NCBI RefSeq assembly: GCF_003387375.1 | Contig: NZ_QUNG01000014.1 | Coordinates: 1-64,000, forward strand | From: Marinomonas pollencensis | GTDB lineage: Bacteria > Pseudomonadota > Gammaproteobacteria > Pseudomonadales > Marinomonadaceae | Reading direction: 5' to 3' | Length of the DNA: 64,000 bases | In this document: piece after piece, positions 25,589-33,730 of the stretch | How the letters are laid out: each line of letters starts with the position of its first letter | Numbering within the stretch: position 1 is the first letter of the stretch | Made by a program: the position numbers and the translations under genes | Notes under the pieces: model-generated | The model's input: the letters and a program-made list of their open reading frames with translations, nothing else | Databases searched by the model: none | Told to the model about the DNA's origin: nothing

Positions 25589-26419
25589 ATGGGCGATATG
25601 GAACAATTAGTAGACAAAGGCATTGATTTATTGCCTTGGATCTCAGAAATGGCAATTAACTTATTGATCGGCATTGTTATTTTCATTGTTGGTCGGTTTG
25701 TAGCGCATAAGGTAGCTCACTGGTGTGAGCGTAGAATGCTAAAGTCGTCCGTTGATAAGGCAGTGGCGGGTTTTTGTTCTAGTATTCTTTATGCCTTAAT
25801 GTTTGCAGGTGTTATCTTAATGGCGTTAGGGCAGATCGGTGTGCAAACCACCTCCTTTATCGCCATCTTGGGTGCGGCAGGTTTGGCGGTTGGCCTTGCG
25901 TTACAAGGCTCACTCTCTAACTTTGCCTCAGGCGTGTTGATCATCATTTTGCGTCCATTTAAGTCGGGCGACTTTATTGATGCTGCTGGTCAAATGGGAA
26001 CGGTTGATCGTATTGAGCTGTTTCATACTTACCTGAGAACGCCTGATAATCGGATTATTATTGCCCCGAACTCAGCGGTTATGGGGGGTTCAATTGTCAA
26101 TTACTCACGAGAGAAAACACGCCGCTTAGATCTGGTGATTGGTATCAGTTATGACGCTGATATTCGTCTTGCGAAAAGCATCATGGAAGAAATTGTCTCG
26201 GCCGATGAGCGTGTTTTAAAAGATCCCGCTTGGGTGATTGCGGTGTCAGAGCTTGCGGATAGTTCCGTTAACTTCAATTTGCGCCCTTGGGTCGCCGCTG
26301 CGGATTATTGGGATGTCAGAGCGGATCTTCTAGAAAAGATCAAATACACCTTTGATGAGCGCGGTATTGGTATCCCATACCCACAAATGGATGTCCATGT
26401 GCATAAACAAGCGTCTTAA
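25589..26419 (+). CDS. mscS: Small-conductance mechanosensitive channel (MscS family)
   Basis: 276 residues, close to E. coli MscS (286). Three transmembrane segments are visible (about 20-42, 62-85 and the pore-lining 90-115). The pore helix reads GAAGLAVGLALQGSLSNFASGVLI, with the gating Gly/Ala pattern, and is followed by the beta domain FKSGDFIDAAGQ and TYLRTPDNRIIIAPNS. It opens on membrane stretch to release solutes during osmotic downshock, an obvious need in a marine bacterium. It is likely transcribed with or just after the two small membrane-protein genes, 41 bases away, and ends at a strong terminator. Confidence 0.93.
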   Translation: MGDMEQLVDKGIDLLPWISEMAINLLIGIVIFIVGRFVAHKVAHWCERRMLKSSVDKAVAGFCSSILYALMFAGVILMALGQIGVQTTSFIAILGAAGLAVGLALQGSLSNFASGVLIIILRPFKSGDFIDAAGQMGTVDRIELFHTYLRTPDNRIIIAPNSAVMGGSIVNYSREKTRRLDLVIGISYDADIRLAKSIMEEIVSADERVLKDPAWVIAVSELADSSVNFNLRPWVAAADYWDVRADLLEKIKYTFDERGIGIPYPQMDVHVHKQAS

Positions 26420-26440
26420 TCACTCCTAGACTTGTTTTCA

Positions 26441-26481
26441 AAATGCCGCCAAGTGATTAACATTGCTTGGCGGCATTTTTT
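26441..26481 (+). terminator. Rho-independent terminator after mscS
   Basis: AAATGCCGCCAAG (26441-26453) pairs perfectly with CTTGGCGGCATTT (26466-26478), a 13-bp stem running into six T. Confidence 0.92.
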
Positions 26482-26514
26482 ATTTTAATCATTGTTTTAA
26501 ATAGGTTGTTACTA

Positions 26515-27024
26515 ATGACTCGGTATCGTCCACCTGCCCCGCCAAAATCTGCTTACATTACACAAGAGGGGGCGCAAACCTTATTGGCGGAGCTCAAATA
26601 TCTGTGGAAAGAAAAGCGCCCAGCGGTAACTGAAACGGTTCGTGAAGCGGCCGCCCAAGGTGATCGCTCAGAGAATGCTGAATATATTTATGGCAAAAAA
26701 CAGTTGCGTGAAATAGATCGCCGCGTGCGTTACTTAGAAAAACGTTTGGATATTTGTACTGTGGTTGATCGGTTTCCAGCGGATCAATCAAAAGTCTTTT
26801 TTGGTGCCTGGGTGACGCTGGAAGATGATGATGGCCAGCAAGAGTGCTTTCGTATTGTTGGTCCGGATGAGCTCGATCATCATGCGGATTATATTAGTGT
26901 GGATTCGCCCGTCGCTAAGGCTTTGTTAAAAAAAGAAGAGGGCGATGAAGTGCTTATTCGGCGAGCAGAAGGGGAAAAGCTCTATTTAATTGAGCAAGTC
27001 GAATATCGTGCAGCGACGACCTAA
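26515..27024 (+). CDS. greB: Transcription elongation factor GreB
   Basis: 169 residues. The N-terminal coiled-coil domain shows YLWKEKRPAVTETVREAA, then QGDRSENAEYIYGKKQLREI with the acidic tip residues. The C-terminal FKBP-like domain includes VFFGAWVTLEDDDG and FRIVGPDELDH. The RRVRYLEKRL pattern and overall length favour GreB over GreA. It binds the secondary channel of RNA polymerase and stimulates cleavage of backtracked RNA. The ATG at 26515 gives a normal N-terminus; an upstream start inside the terminator hairpin region is rejected. Confidence 0.92.
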   Translation: MTRYRPPAPPKSAYITQEGAQTLLAELKYLWKEKRPAVTETVREAAAQGDRSENAEYIYGKKQLREIDRRVRYLEKRLDICTVVDRFPADQSKVFFGAWVTLEDDDGQQECFRIVGPDELDHHADYISVDSPVAKALLKKEEGDEVLIRRAEGEKLYLIEQVEYRAATT

Positions 27025-27152
27025 ATTCAGGGCGTGAGCTGTGTTGCGAGCAAAAATGAATTTAAGTCATGATCCAGAGTAGGCTTTTTCAGTATTAAAC
27101 GCACAAAAAGTCATTCACAATCCCACATCGATTTTCCCAGTTAGGATATGCA

Positions 27153-28151
27153 ATGAAGATAACGTTAATGAGCATGGTTTTGGGTGCTTCACTTGCCTCT
27201 GGCCAACTGGTTGCCGCTACAGATTACCCCCTTACCATAACAAATTGTGGCTACAGTCACAGTTATCAACAGGCGCCTAATGCCACGGTAACGATTGGCC
27301 AAGCCGCCACAGAAATACTTTATAAGCTTGGCCTTGCGGAAAAAGTGAAGGGCACATCTGTCTGGTTTAATGATGTACTCCCTGAATACCAAGCCATTGA
27401 TCGTGCTATTCCTCGCTTAGCTGAGAATGACCCAAGCTTCGAATCTGTTGTGTCGAAACGCCCTGATTTAGTCATAGCCCAGTATGAGTGGCATGTTGGG
27501 GCACAAGGTATTGTCGCGAGTCGGGAGCAGTTTCATGATGTTGGTGTCGCCACTTATATTTTACCAACAGATTGCGACAATAAAGATAACTCAGTCGGTC
27601 TTGATGGTACTCGATTGGGGCAATTCTCAACCACTTCTTTGTATAAATCGATTCATCAATTGGCCGCTATCTTTGATGTGCCTGAACGAGGGGATGCGTT
27701 AATTAACGCATTAACTCAACGAGAAAACCTGGCACAGCAAAGGGCGTTAAGAGCGGGTTCAAAAAATGCCACTGCGGTATTTTGGTATTCCAGTGCCGCG
27801 TTGGGAATGGATCCCTATGTGGCAGGGCAAAAAGGACCGGCCGCTTATATTATGAAAACGCTAGGAATTAAAAATGTGGTGCAATCGGATGAAGAATGGC
27901 CAACCGTTGGTTGGGAGAGCATTGCCAAAGCGAATCCCGATATTATTGTGATCGCCAAAATGCAGCGGCGTCGTTTCCCTGCTGATGATTACCATAAAAA
28001 ACTGGAGTTTTTAAGAAATGATCCAGTGACTAAAGAAATGAAAGCAGTGAAAAATGGTAACATAGTGGTTATGGACGCTCTCGAGATGGACGCGACAATT
28101 CGTTTGATTGATGGCTTAGAAAAAGTGACCAAAGCGGTGGAACAACGTTAA
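27153..28151 (+). CDS. ABC importer substrate-binding protein (iron-chelate/B12 type)
   Basis: 332 residues with a signal peptide (MKITLMSMVLGASLASGQLVAA). The mature protein follows the class III binding-protein pattern: YPLTITNCGYSH, then VTIGQAATEILYKLGLAEKVKGTS, RPDLVIAQYEWH, and later PTVGWESIAKANPDIIVIA. These belong to the BtuF/FepB/FhuD family, which binds ferric siderophores, haem or cobalamin in the periplasm. It is the first of three genes for a complete importer, four bases before the permease gene. No Fur box or cobalamin riboswitch was recognised in the 128 bases upstream, so the ligand stays open. Confidence 0.87.
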   Translation: MKITLMSMVLGASLASGQLVAATDYPLTITNCGYSHSYQQAPNATVTIGQAATEILYKLGLAEKVKGTSVWFNDVLPEYQAIDRAIPRLAENDPSFESVVSKRPDLVIAQYEWHVGAQGIVASREQFHDVGVATYILPTDCDNKDNSVGLDGTRLGQFSTTSLYKSIHQLAAIFDVPERGDALINALTQRENLAQQRALRAGSKNATAVFWYSSAALGMDPYVAGQKGPAAYIMKTLGIKNVVQSDEEWPTVGWESIAKANPDIIVIAKMQRRRFPADDYHKKLEFLRNDPVTKEMKAVKNGNIVVMDALEMDATIRLIDGLEKVTKAVEQR

Positions 28152-28155
28152 TCTA

Positions 28156-29208
28156 ATGCTAGTTAAAGGTTTACAAGGGGTGATGAAAAGTCACCCTTTA
28201 TTATTTGTATTGGTCAGTACTCTGACTTTGTCTGTTTTCATTGTGTTAGGTGTGGCCATTGGCGAGACTCAAATTGACTTTCAGACCGTGGTTTACGCGG
28301 TGGCAAATGGGGCGTTAGGCACCCAATACCCGATTAATGCGATTGATCAAGGTGTCGTATGGAACTATCGACTTACTCGGACTTTGGTGGCGGCGTGCTG
28401 TGGTTCGGCGTTGGCGATTACTGGTTTGGTATTGCAATCTCTATTACGTAATGCGTTGGCTGACCCCTATTTGCTAGGCATTTCGGCTGGAGCTTCAACC
28501 GGTGCCGTGTTAGTGACTATTGCGGGTATTGGTGCTGGTGCATTAAGCATGTCATTTGGCGCTTTAATTGGCGCAATTTTGGCTTTTATGTTTGTTGTTG
28601 CCTTGGCGGCATTGGCATCAGGACGGCGCATGGGGAATATCTCGACGCAGGTGATATTGGCTGGTATTGCGGGTTCTCAACTGTTCAATGCGCTGACCGC
28701 ATTTGTGATAGCCAAGTCAGCAAATGCCGAACAGGCTCGTGGAATTATGTTTTGGTTGTTGGGAAATTTATCCGGAGCAAGGTGGCAAGAGGTCGCCATG
28801 GCGGTGCCAGTACTGCTGTTTGGCTTGATGATTGTGTTATGGCATTCGCGTGCTCTTGATGCCTTTTTGTTCGGTTCTGATGCGGCTGCGTCGATTGGTA
28901 TAGCGGTGAAACGAGTGCAAGTGGTGCTGATTTTTTCAACGGCGATGATGACTGCCGTGATGGTGTCTATGGTTGGGGCCATTGGCTTTGTTGGTTTGGT
29001 AATCCCCCATGCTGCGCGGTTTTTGTTTGGTAGTTCGCATTTGGTGCTCGTGCCGGCGTGTGCGGTTATTGGGGCGGTGTTTCTCATCGTTTGTGATATT
29101 GGCTCACGCACCGTGATCCCAGGTCAGGTGTTGCCTATTGGGGTGGTTACGGCGCTGATCGGAGCGCCTTGTTTTGCGCTTGTATTGATCCGGGGGCAAC
29201 GAAAATGA
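28156..29208 (+). CDS. ABC importer permease, FecCD/BtuC family
   Basis: 350 residues with about ten hydrophobic segments. Family signatures are YRLTRTLVAACCGSALAITG, LLRNALADPYLLGISAGAS, GNISTQVILAGIAGSQLFNA and IGFVGLVIPHAARFLFG, ending VLPIGVVTALIGAPCFALVLI. It forms the dimeric inner-membrane channel of an iron-chelate or cobalamin importer. It is sandwiched between the binding protein and the ATPase; its stop overlaps the ATPase start by four bases. Confidence 0.93.
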   Translation: MLVKGLQGVMKSHPLLFVLVSTLTLSVFIVLGVAIGETQIDFQTVVYAVANGALGTQYPINAIDQGVVWNYRLTRTLVAACCGSALAITGLVLQSLLRNALADPYLLGISAGASTGAVLVTIAGIGAGALSMSFGALIGAILAFMFVVALAALASGRRMGNISTQVILAGIAGSQLFNALTAFVIAKSANAEQARGIMFWLLGNLSGARWQEVAMAVPVLLFGLMIVLWHSRALDAFLFGSDAAASIGIAVKRVQVVLIFSTAMMTAVMVSMVGAIGFVGLVIPHAARFLFGSSHLVLVPACAVIGAVFLIVCDIGSRTVIPGQVLPIGVVTALIGAPCFALVLIRGQRK

Positions 29209-29960
29209 ACCTTAAAGTTGAGAATGTCAGTTATCGTCTTGGCAAAAAAGTCCTCTTGGATAACGTCTCTTTGTCTTTACAAGAGCGTGAGCGTGTCGCA
29301 ATTATTGGGCCAAATGGCTCAGGTAAATCGACTTTATTAAGGTTGATCTGTGGCCTGAATAAGCCGACTCAGGGTGAAGTATTGTTAGCTGGGCGATGTG
29401 TTCATCGTTACCCACGTCGCCGTTTAGCGCAAAGCTTGGCGTTTGTGCAGCAAAAGGCAAATACAGAAGACATAGTGCGCGCTGAAGAGGCGGTGTCGCT
29501 AGGCCGGACGCCTTGGATTAAGCCATTTGAAGCTTGGAGTGAGTACCACCAAGGGTTTGTTGAGAAGGCTTTGTTGCAGGTAGATATGCAGGATAAGCGT
29601 CATCAGTATTGGCACACTTTATCCGGAGGGGAGCAGCAACGGCTGCACATTGCGCGGGCGTTAGCGCAAAATACGCCTTTTATTGTCATGGATGAGCCCA
29701 CTAATCATTTGGATATTAAGCAGCAGTTGGGCGTTTTATCTTTGATACACCATATTGAAAGAACCATGCTGGTGGCGGTGCATGATCTAAATCACGCGAT
29801 GCGTTTTGATCGAGTTATTGTGTTAAAGGATGGCGGTGTGGTTGCTCAGGGGGCGCCAGAAACATTGATCACTGAAGCATTAATTAAAGAGGTTTTTGAA
29901 GTGGAGTCTAGGGTGATTAAAAGCATGGGGTTTGCTTCAAATGTTCAGCTGATCGCGTAG
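29205..29960 (+). CDS. ABC importer ATP-binding protein (iron-chelate/B12 type)
   Basis: 251 residues. Walker A is GPNGSGKST, the Q loop follows in FVQQKANTE, the signature is LSGGEQQR, Walker B is FIVMDEPTNHLD, and the switch His lies in AVHDLNHAM. It energises the importer encoded by the two preceding genes. The ATG at 29205, in an ATGA overlap with the permease stop, is chosen over a longer frame. No outer-membrane TonB receptor gene is linked, so uptake across the outer membrane must use a receptor encoded elsewhere. Confidence 0.94.
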   Translation: MNLKVENVSYRLGKKVLLDNVSLSLQERERVAIIGPNGSGKSTLLRLICGLNKPTQGEVLLAGRCVHRYPRRRLAQSLAFVQQKANTEDIVRAEEAVSLGRTPWIKPFEAWSEYHQGFVEKALLQVDMQDKRHQYWHTLSGGEQQRLHIARALAQNTPFIVMDEPTNHLDIKQQLGVLSLIHHIERTMLVAVHDLNHAMRFDRVIVLKDGGVVAQGAPETLITEALIKEVFEVESRVIKSMGFASNVQLIA

Positions 29961-30034
29961 CTTTGCTTTAGTCTATAAGCCCTTGCGATAACATTAATCT
30001 GCTTTTACTAGACGGTGCAATAGACGAAGTAAAT

Positions 30035-30898
30035 ATGAGAATTTATTACGGTATGGCCCAATGGCAACATCCTGCTTGGGTAAATTGGTTGTATCCCTCA
30101 TCACTGCCTTCAGCAGAACGCATTGCGCGTTATTCTCAGGTGTTTTCTACGGTTGAAGTGGGGAGTACCTTTTATACTCAGGTAGAAGCGCAACAGCTAC
30201 AGCGTTGGTATGATGCGGTTGCAGAGTCATTTCGTTTTGCCTTTAAGGCGCCGCAAACCGTTACCCATCGTCTGCTTGAGCGCCCATGGGATGATATTGT
30301 CACGGATTGGCGTGTGTTTATGGCTGCGTTAGAGCCCTTGCAAGCAAAGCTGGGGCCGACCATGTTGCAGTTTCCTGCCAGCTGCGATGAGCGTTTATTA
30401 GAGCACATCATGGCCCTTTGTGAGCTGTGGACATTAACCACGCCTTTGTCGGTGGAAACACGTCACTTAGCGTATTTTGATCGAACTTGTCATGAATCGA
30501 CATTGTTAAAGGGGTTGGCTGCAAGAGGTGTTAATCGCGTAGTGATGGATTCTCGGCCCGTTTTCTCAACACAGGCGTACTGTGACAGTTTGGTGGACGC
30601 ACAAAAGAAGAAGCCAAGAGTGCCTTGTCATCCGGTTGTCACAGGATCTCACCCTGTGGTGCGTTATATTGGCCATCCAGATTTACCCTTGAATGATAAA
30701 TGGCTGGATCAATGGGCTGCTAAGTTGGCGCAATGGTTGGCGCAAGAGCTAACCCCCACTGTGTTTGTGCATTCTTCAGACAATATTGCCGCCCCGACAC
30801 TGGCCGCCGCATTGGACCAGCGGGTCCAAGATTTGTGTAGTGAGTATCAACCGCTGCTTCAGCTGCCACAAAGTCAGCAACAGGCGAGTTTATGGTAA
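30035..30898 (+). CDS. DUF72 family protein (YecE-like)
   Basis: 287 residues with a TIM-barrel-like DUF72 pattern: IYYGMAQWQHPAWVNWLYP at the start, then FSTVEVGSTFY, FRFAFKAPQTVTH, LGPTMLQFP, and VVRYIGHPD near the end. The biochemical function of the family is unknown. The gene is preceded by a 75-base gap from the ABC ATPase and closed by a hairpin terminator. The C-terminal QSQQQASLW tail is Gln-rich and probably unstructured. Confidence 0.85.
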   Translation: MRIYYGMAQWQHPAWVNWLYPSSLPSAERIARYSQVFSTVEVGSTFYTQVEAQQLQRWYDAVAESFRFAFKAPQTVTHRLLERPWDDIVTDWRVFMAALEPLQAKLGPTMLQFPASCDERLLEHIMALCELWTLTTPLSVETRHLAYFDRTCHESTLLKGLAARGVNRVVMDSRPVFSTQAYCDSLVDAQKKKPRVPCHPVVTGSHPVVRYIGHPDLPLNDKWLDQWAAKLAQWLAQELTPTVFVHSSDNIAAPTLAAALDQRVQDLCSEYQPLLQLPQSQQQASLW

Positions 30899-30910
30899 CG
30901 CCCGAAAAAT

Positions 30911-30944
30911 AAAAGCGCCTCTTTAAAAAAGAAGGCGCTTTTTT
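30911..30944. terminator. Bidirectional terminator between the DUF72 gene and the cysteate-lyase-like gene
   Basis: AAAAGCGCCT at 30911 and AGGCGCTTTT (30933-30942) form a stem bounded by A and T runs on both sides, with inner TTT/AAA pairing. It can stop the plus-strand DUF72 transcript and the minus-strand transcript arriving from 30971. Confidence 0.85.
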
Positions 30945-30970
30945 GTTTGCTTAATACGAAGGGGGCGTAG

Positions 30971-31981
30971 TTAGCAATAATCTTTAAAATCAAAAGCTTC
31001 TCGGTAACCAAATAGCGCTTGGCTACCGCCTGTGTGTAAGAAGACGATGTTTTCGTCCTTGCCGAATTCGCCTTTACGAATAAGGTCAATCAGGCCCGCC
31101 GCTCCTTTTGCAGAATACACAGGGTCTAATAAAATAGACTCGTATTGCGCGAATAGCTCAATCGCTTCTAGACCGCTTTGGGTTGGAATACCATAGCCGT
31201 CACCAACATAATTGCAGTTTGCCATGACGTCTTCGCGTTTTACCGCACCTGGAATATTTAAATACTCAGCGGTTTTTTCAGCCAAACGAAACACATTGGC
31301 TTCTTGAGTTTCTTGAGGTACTCGAACGCCAATGCCAAGTACTGGGATCTGACTGTTGGTTGCCACTAGACCTGTGACTAGCCCTGCTTGTGTTCCGGCA
31401 CTGCCTGTTGCGTGAACAACGCGATCGATTTTCAGGCCCATATCATTGGCTTGTGCCAAGAGTTCCAATGCCGCGTTAACATAACCAAGTGCGCCGATTG
31501 GGTTCGAGCCGCCGCCTGGAATAATGTACGGCTTTTTGCCTTCCTTACGCAGTCTCTCTGCCACTTCTTCCATGGCTTGGTTCATGTCAGTACCCGCTGG
31601 GTACTTACTTAAAGAGGCGCCGAACAGTTGATCCAGCAGTACGTTACCGTTGTAGTTGTAGTCAACATCCTTACTGCCGGTACGATCCTCTAGGAGAATT
31701 TCACAGGCCATGCCCATTTTTGTTGCAATGGCCGCGGTTTGGCGAGCGTGGTTGGATTGTGTTGCGCCTTGGGTGATGATGGTGTCTGCGCCTTTTTCAA
31801 TGGCGTCGCCCATTAAAAACTCCAGTTTACGAGTCTTGTTGCCGCCGCCAGCTAAACCGGTGCAGTCGTCACGCTTGATCCAAATAGTAGGACCGCCTAA
31901 ATGCTCACTCAGTCTTGTCATTGGCTCAAGTGGTGTCGCAAGGTGAGCAAAATGTAATCTAGGGTAACGGGAAAGATGCAT
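30971..31981 (-). CDS. D-cysteine desulfhydrase / L-cysteate sulfo-lyase family PLP enzyme
   Basis: 336 residues of the fold-type II PLP family that contains DcyD (D-cysteine to pyruvate, sulfide and ammonia), ACC deaminase and CuyA (L-cysteate to pyruvate, sulfite and ammonia). The PLP lysine is Lys49 in [11 protein letters not shown], followed by [15 protein letters not shown]. The glycine loop is GSAGTQAGL and the C-terminal motif is [13 protein letters not shown]. Where E. coli DcyD, from memory, reads MAMGGNKLRKLEF, this protein reads [16 protein letters not shown], which I associate more with the CuyA-like marine branch. That assignment is not proven. It is transcribed divergently from a LysR-type regulator, which probably controls it. 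Confidence 0.82.
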   Translation of the reverse strand: MHLSRYPRLHFAHLATPLEPMTRLSEHLGGPTIWIKRDDCTGLAGGGNKTRKLEFLMGDAIEKGADTIITQGATQSNHARQTAAIATKMGMACEILLEDRTGSKDVDYNYNGNVLLDQLFGASLSKYPAGTDMNQAMEEVAERLRKEGKKPYIIPGGGSNPIGALGYVNAALELLAQANDMGLKIDRVVHATGSAGTQAGLVTGLVATNSQIPVLGIGVRVPQETQEANVFRLAEKTAEYLNIPGAVKREDVMANCNYVGDGYGIPTQSGLEAIELFAQYESILLDPVYSAKGAAGLIDLIRKGEFGKDENIVFLHTGGSQALFGYREAFDFKDYC

Positions 31982-32085
31982 AGGTAAATCTCCATAAAGG
32001 GATGACGTTGAATTGCTTTAGAGACTAACGCCTCCATTTTCTGCTGCCCAATGCTGTTTTATCTTGTCTCGGTTACTTTTCTGCA

Positions 32086-32096
32086 TAGCAGTGCTA
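32086..32096. promoter_or_regulatory. Possible LysR-type operator in the divergent promoter region
   Basis: TAGCA-G-TGCTA is a perfect 11-base palindrome in the 150-base gap between the PLP enzyme gene and the LysR gene, 36 bases before the regulator start. LysR sites are usually T-N11-A palindromes and this one is slightly shorter, so the call is tentative. Confidence 0.4.
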
Positions 32097-32131
32097 ACAT
32101 CGAAAAAAACCATTATTAGAAAGGAGTTCCA

Positions 32132-33037
32132 GTGGAATTGAAGTGGTTAGAAGATTATCTGGCATTGGCCAAGAATGGCAGTTTTTCGAAGGCCGCAGAA
32201 GCGCGTTTTGTGACTCAGCCGGCATTTAGTCGGCGTATTCGATCACTGGAAAGCTGGCTAGGTGTCAGCCTAGTAGATCGCTCTCAATATCCGACCACTT
32301 TTACGAAAGCAGGTATGGCGTTCTTGGAGCAAGCAGAGAGCTTAGTCAAACAAATGTATGGCGTGCGCAATCACCTCACCTCCCTAGTTAATGACACTGC
32401 AGAAATGGTGGTGATGTCTCAGCATTCTCTGGCGGTTTCTTTTATGCCGGATTGGTTGCAGCAAATTGAACCTTTTATTGGCGATTCTCTGATTCGAGTG
32501 AATACCGATAATTTGCATGATTCTATAGATTCATTTCTATCTGGGGCGGGGGATTTCTTGGTGTGCTTTTCTACCCCTGAAGTGGCTAAACAGTTAAGTA
32601 GGAGCGACATAGAGACGATTCAAATCACCACCGACCGCATTGTTCCTGTGACGGCCGTTAAGGCTGATGGGCAGCCTGTATACCGTGTTTCACAAGAAAG
32701 CTTAAGATGGCTGACTTACCCCAAAGAATCTTTTTTAGGCAGCTTGCTGAGCAGTGAATCCTTGTCTGATTTGAGCACTGAGCTTAAATTGAATAAGGTC
32801 TGCGAAAACGCCTTGGCAGAAGGGTTAAAAGCCTTGGTGGAGAAAGGTTATGGTGTTGCCTGGATACCTGAGTCTTTGGTCAAAAAAGAGCTGGATGCTG
32901 GTCAGGTGATGGTGCTTGGGGCCCCCCTTAAATCAATAGAATTAGATATTAATATTTATCGATTTAAGGGGAAACATTCGGATTTCTCTACGCGTTTTTG
33001 GCAGTACCTTTCAGCGTTATATCAAGAGGCTGGTTAG
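32132..33037 (+). CDS. LysR-type transcriptional regulator
   Basis: 301 residues starting at a GTG with AAAGGAG upstream. The N-terminal winged helix-turn-helix reads LKWLEDYLALAKNGSFSKAA then RFVTQPAFSRRIRSLESWLG. The effector-binding domain fills the rest. The DNA-binding end resembles the HypT/YjiE group. It is divergent from the D-cysteine desulfhydrase / cysteate lyase-like gene, the usual arrangement for a LysR activator and its target. The HisD-like cassette starts nearly 700 bases downstream and could be a second target. A hairpin terminator follows the gene. Confidence 0.92.
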   Translation: MELKWLEDYLALAKNGSFSKAAEARFVTQPAFSRRIRSLESWLGVSLVDRSQYPTTFTKAGMAFLEQAESLVKQMYGVRNHLTSLVNDTAEMVVMSQHSLAVSFMPDWLQQIEPFIGDSLIRVNTDNLHDSIDSFLSGAGDFLVCFSTPEVAKQLSRSDIETIQITTDRIVPVTAVKADGQPVYRVSQESLRWLTYPKESFLGSLLSSESLSDLSTELKLNKVCENALAEGLKALVEKGYGVAWIPESLVKKELDAGQVMVLGAPLKSIELDINIYRFKGKHSDFSTRFWQYLSALYQEAG

Positions 33038-33079
33038 CTATCACCGTCTGGTGTTCATGTCATAAAGCATCGCGAAGCG

Positions 33080-33107
33080 AAAAAATGCCATTTCATGGAA
33101 TTTTTTT
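33080..33107 (+). terminator. Terminator after the LysR gene
   Basis: A stem AAAAAAT-CCAT / ATGG-ATTTTTT with a single mismatch and loop TTC, ending in seven T, begins 43 bases after the stop codon. Confidence 0.65.
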
Positions 33108-33445
33108 GGCTATTTTAAAGCGTGAACTAAGAGCAAAAGCTCGGATTTTGTAAGCCATCTTCAGAGGTCAGAAAGGCATCGCGTTTTTGGGCGGGCTGAT
33201 AGACGATCAATAACTCATGGCTTGTATCTGTATCTAATTGTTTTTATTTGATAAAAAATATTTCTGTAGCAACTAAAAAGTGCGATTTAAGATGTCTTAT
33301 AGGGCACGCTATCTTATGCGTAAAAGTAACCGCTATCGCTCAAAAAAGGCATTGGTTTCCCGCTAATTATGTCACTAAGGTGATAGCTTGCTTAGGAAAT
33401 AGCAGCACTCAAATACAAAAATAAAGAAAAAACAGGAGTAACCTA

Positions 33446-33523
33446 ATGCCGCTTACCTGCTTCTTTTCATGCCATTTAGTTCGTTTAATCAGGTTTTTTG
33501 AGCCCACCACAAGGCCAAAATAG
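33446..33523 (+). CDS. Possible 25-residue leader peptide
   Basis: AGGAG at 33434-33438 is spaced seven bases from an ATG that opens a 25-codon frame starting MPLTCFFSCHLVRLIRFF and ending at 33523. The ribosome-binding site is better than that of many real genes here. It lies 207 bases before the HisD-like gene. It could be a leader peptide, a small protein, or the surviving start of a deleted gene. Nothing else supports expression. Confidence 0.3.
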   Translation: MPLTCFFSCHLVRLIRFFEPTTRPK

Positions 33524-33613
33524 TCACGGCATAAGTTGCGATCAAGAGATTGCTCTGATTGACATAGGTGATAACCGAGTTCTATTGGGTTACAAATTTA
33601 CATAAATACTAGC

Positions 33614-33630
33614 CAAGCTCTAGTAGCTTG
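33614..33630. promoter_or_regulatory. Palindrome, candidate operator of the HisD-like cassette
   Basis: CAAGCT-CTAGT-AGCTTG has perfect 6-bp arms around a 5-base centre, 100 bases before the HisD-like start. Its size suits a dimeric helix-turn-helix repressor. No linked regulator other than the LysR gene is present. Confidence 0.4.
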
Positions 33631-33730
33631 CAAAGTGATGTTGGGCTTTGAGTATTCTCCTTTTAGTGTTGGCCGGCTGGGTCGCCATTTTAGAGTTAAT
33701 ACGAATACTCAGGACAGTGAGAGGTGCTTT

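Larger units (their letters stand above)
33108..33730. other. 620-base gap before the HisD-like cassette
   Basis: No standard gene is visible. Contents seen: a 38-codon minus-strand frame (33127-33240, ending LQNPSFCS) that lacks a start and may be a gene remnant; a 25-codon plus-strand frame with a good ribosome-binding site at 33446; and a 17-base palindrome at 33614. The large size compared with neighbouring gaps suggests regulatory sequence or decayed coding DNA. Confidence 0.5.

Noticed and set aside
30971-31981. ACC deaminase
   Set aside because: Same superfamily, but the [13 protein letters not shown] and [11 protein letters not shown] segments fit the D-cysteine desulfhydrase / cysteate lyase branch better.
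33127-33240. A small minus-strand gene ending LQNPSFCS
   Set aside because: The 38-codon frame has an upstream in-frame stop, no ATG and no ribosome-binding site; at most a remnant.
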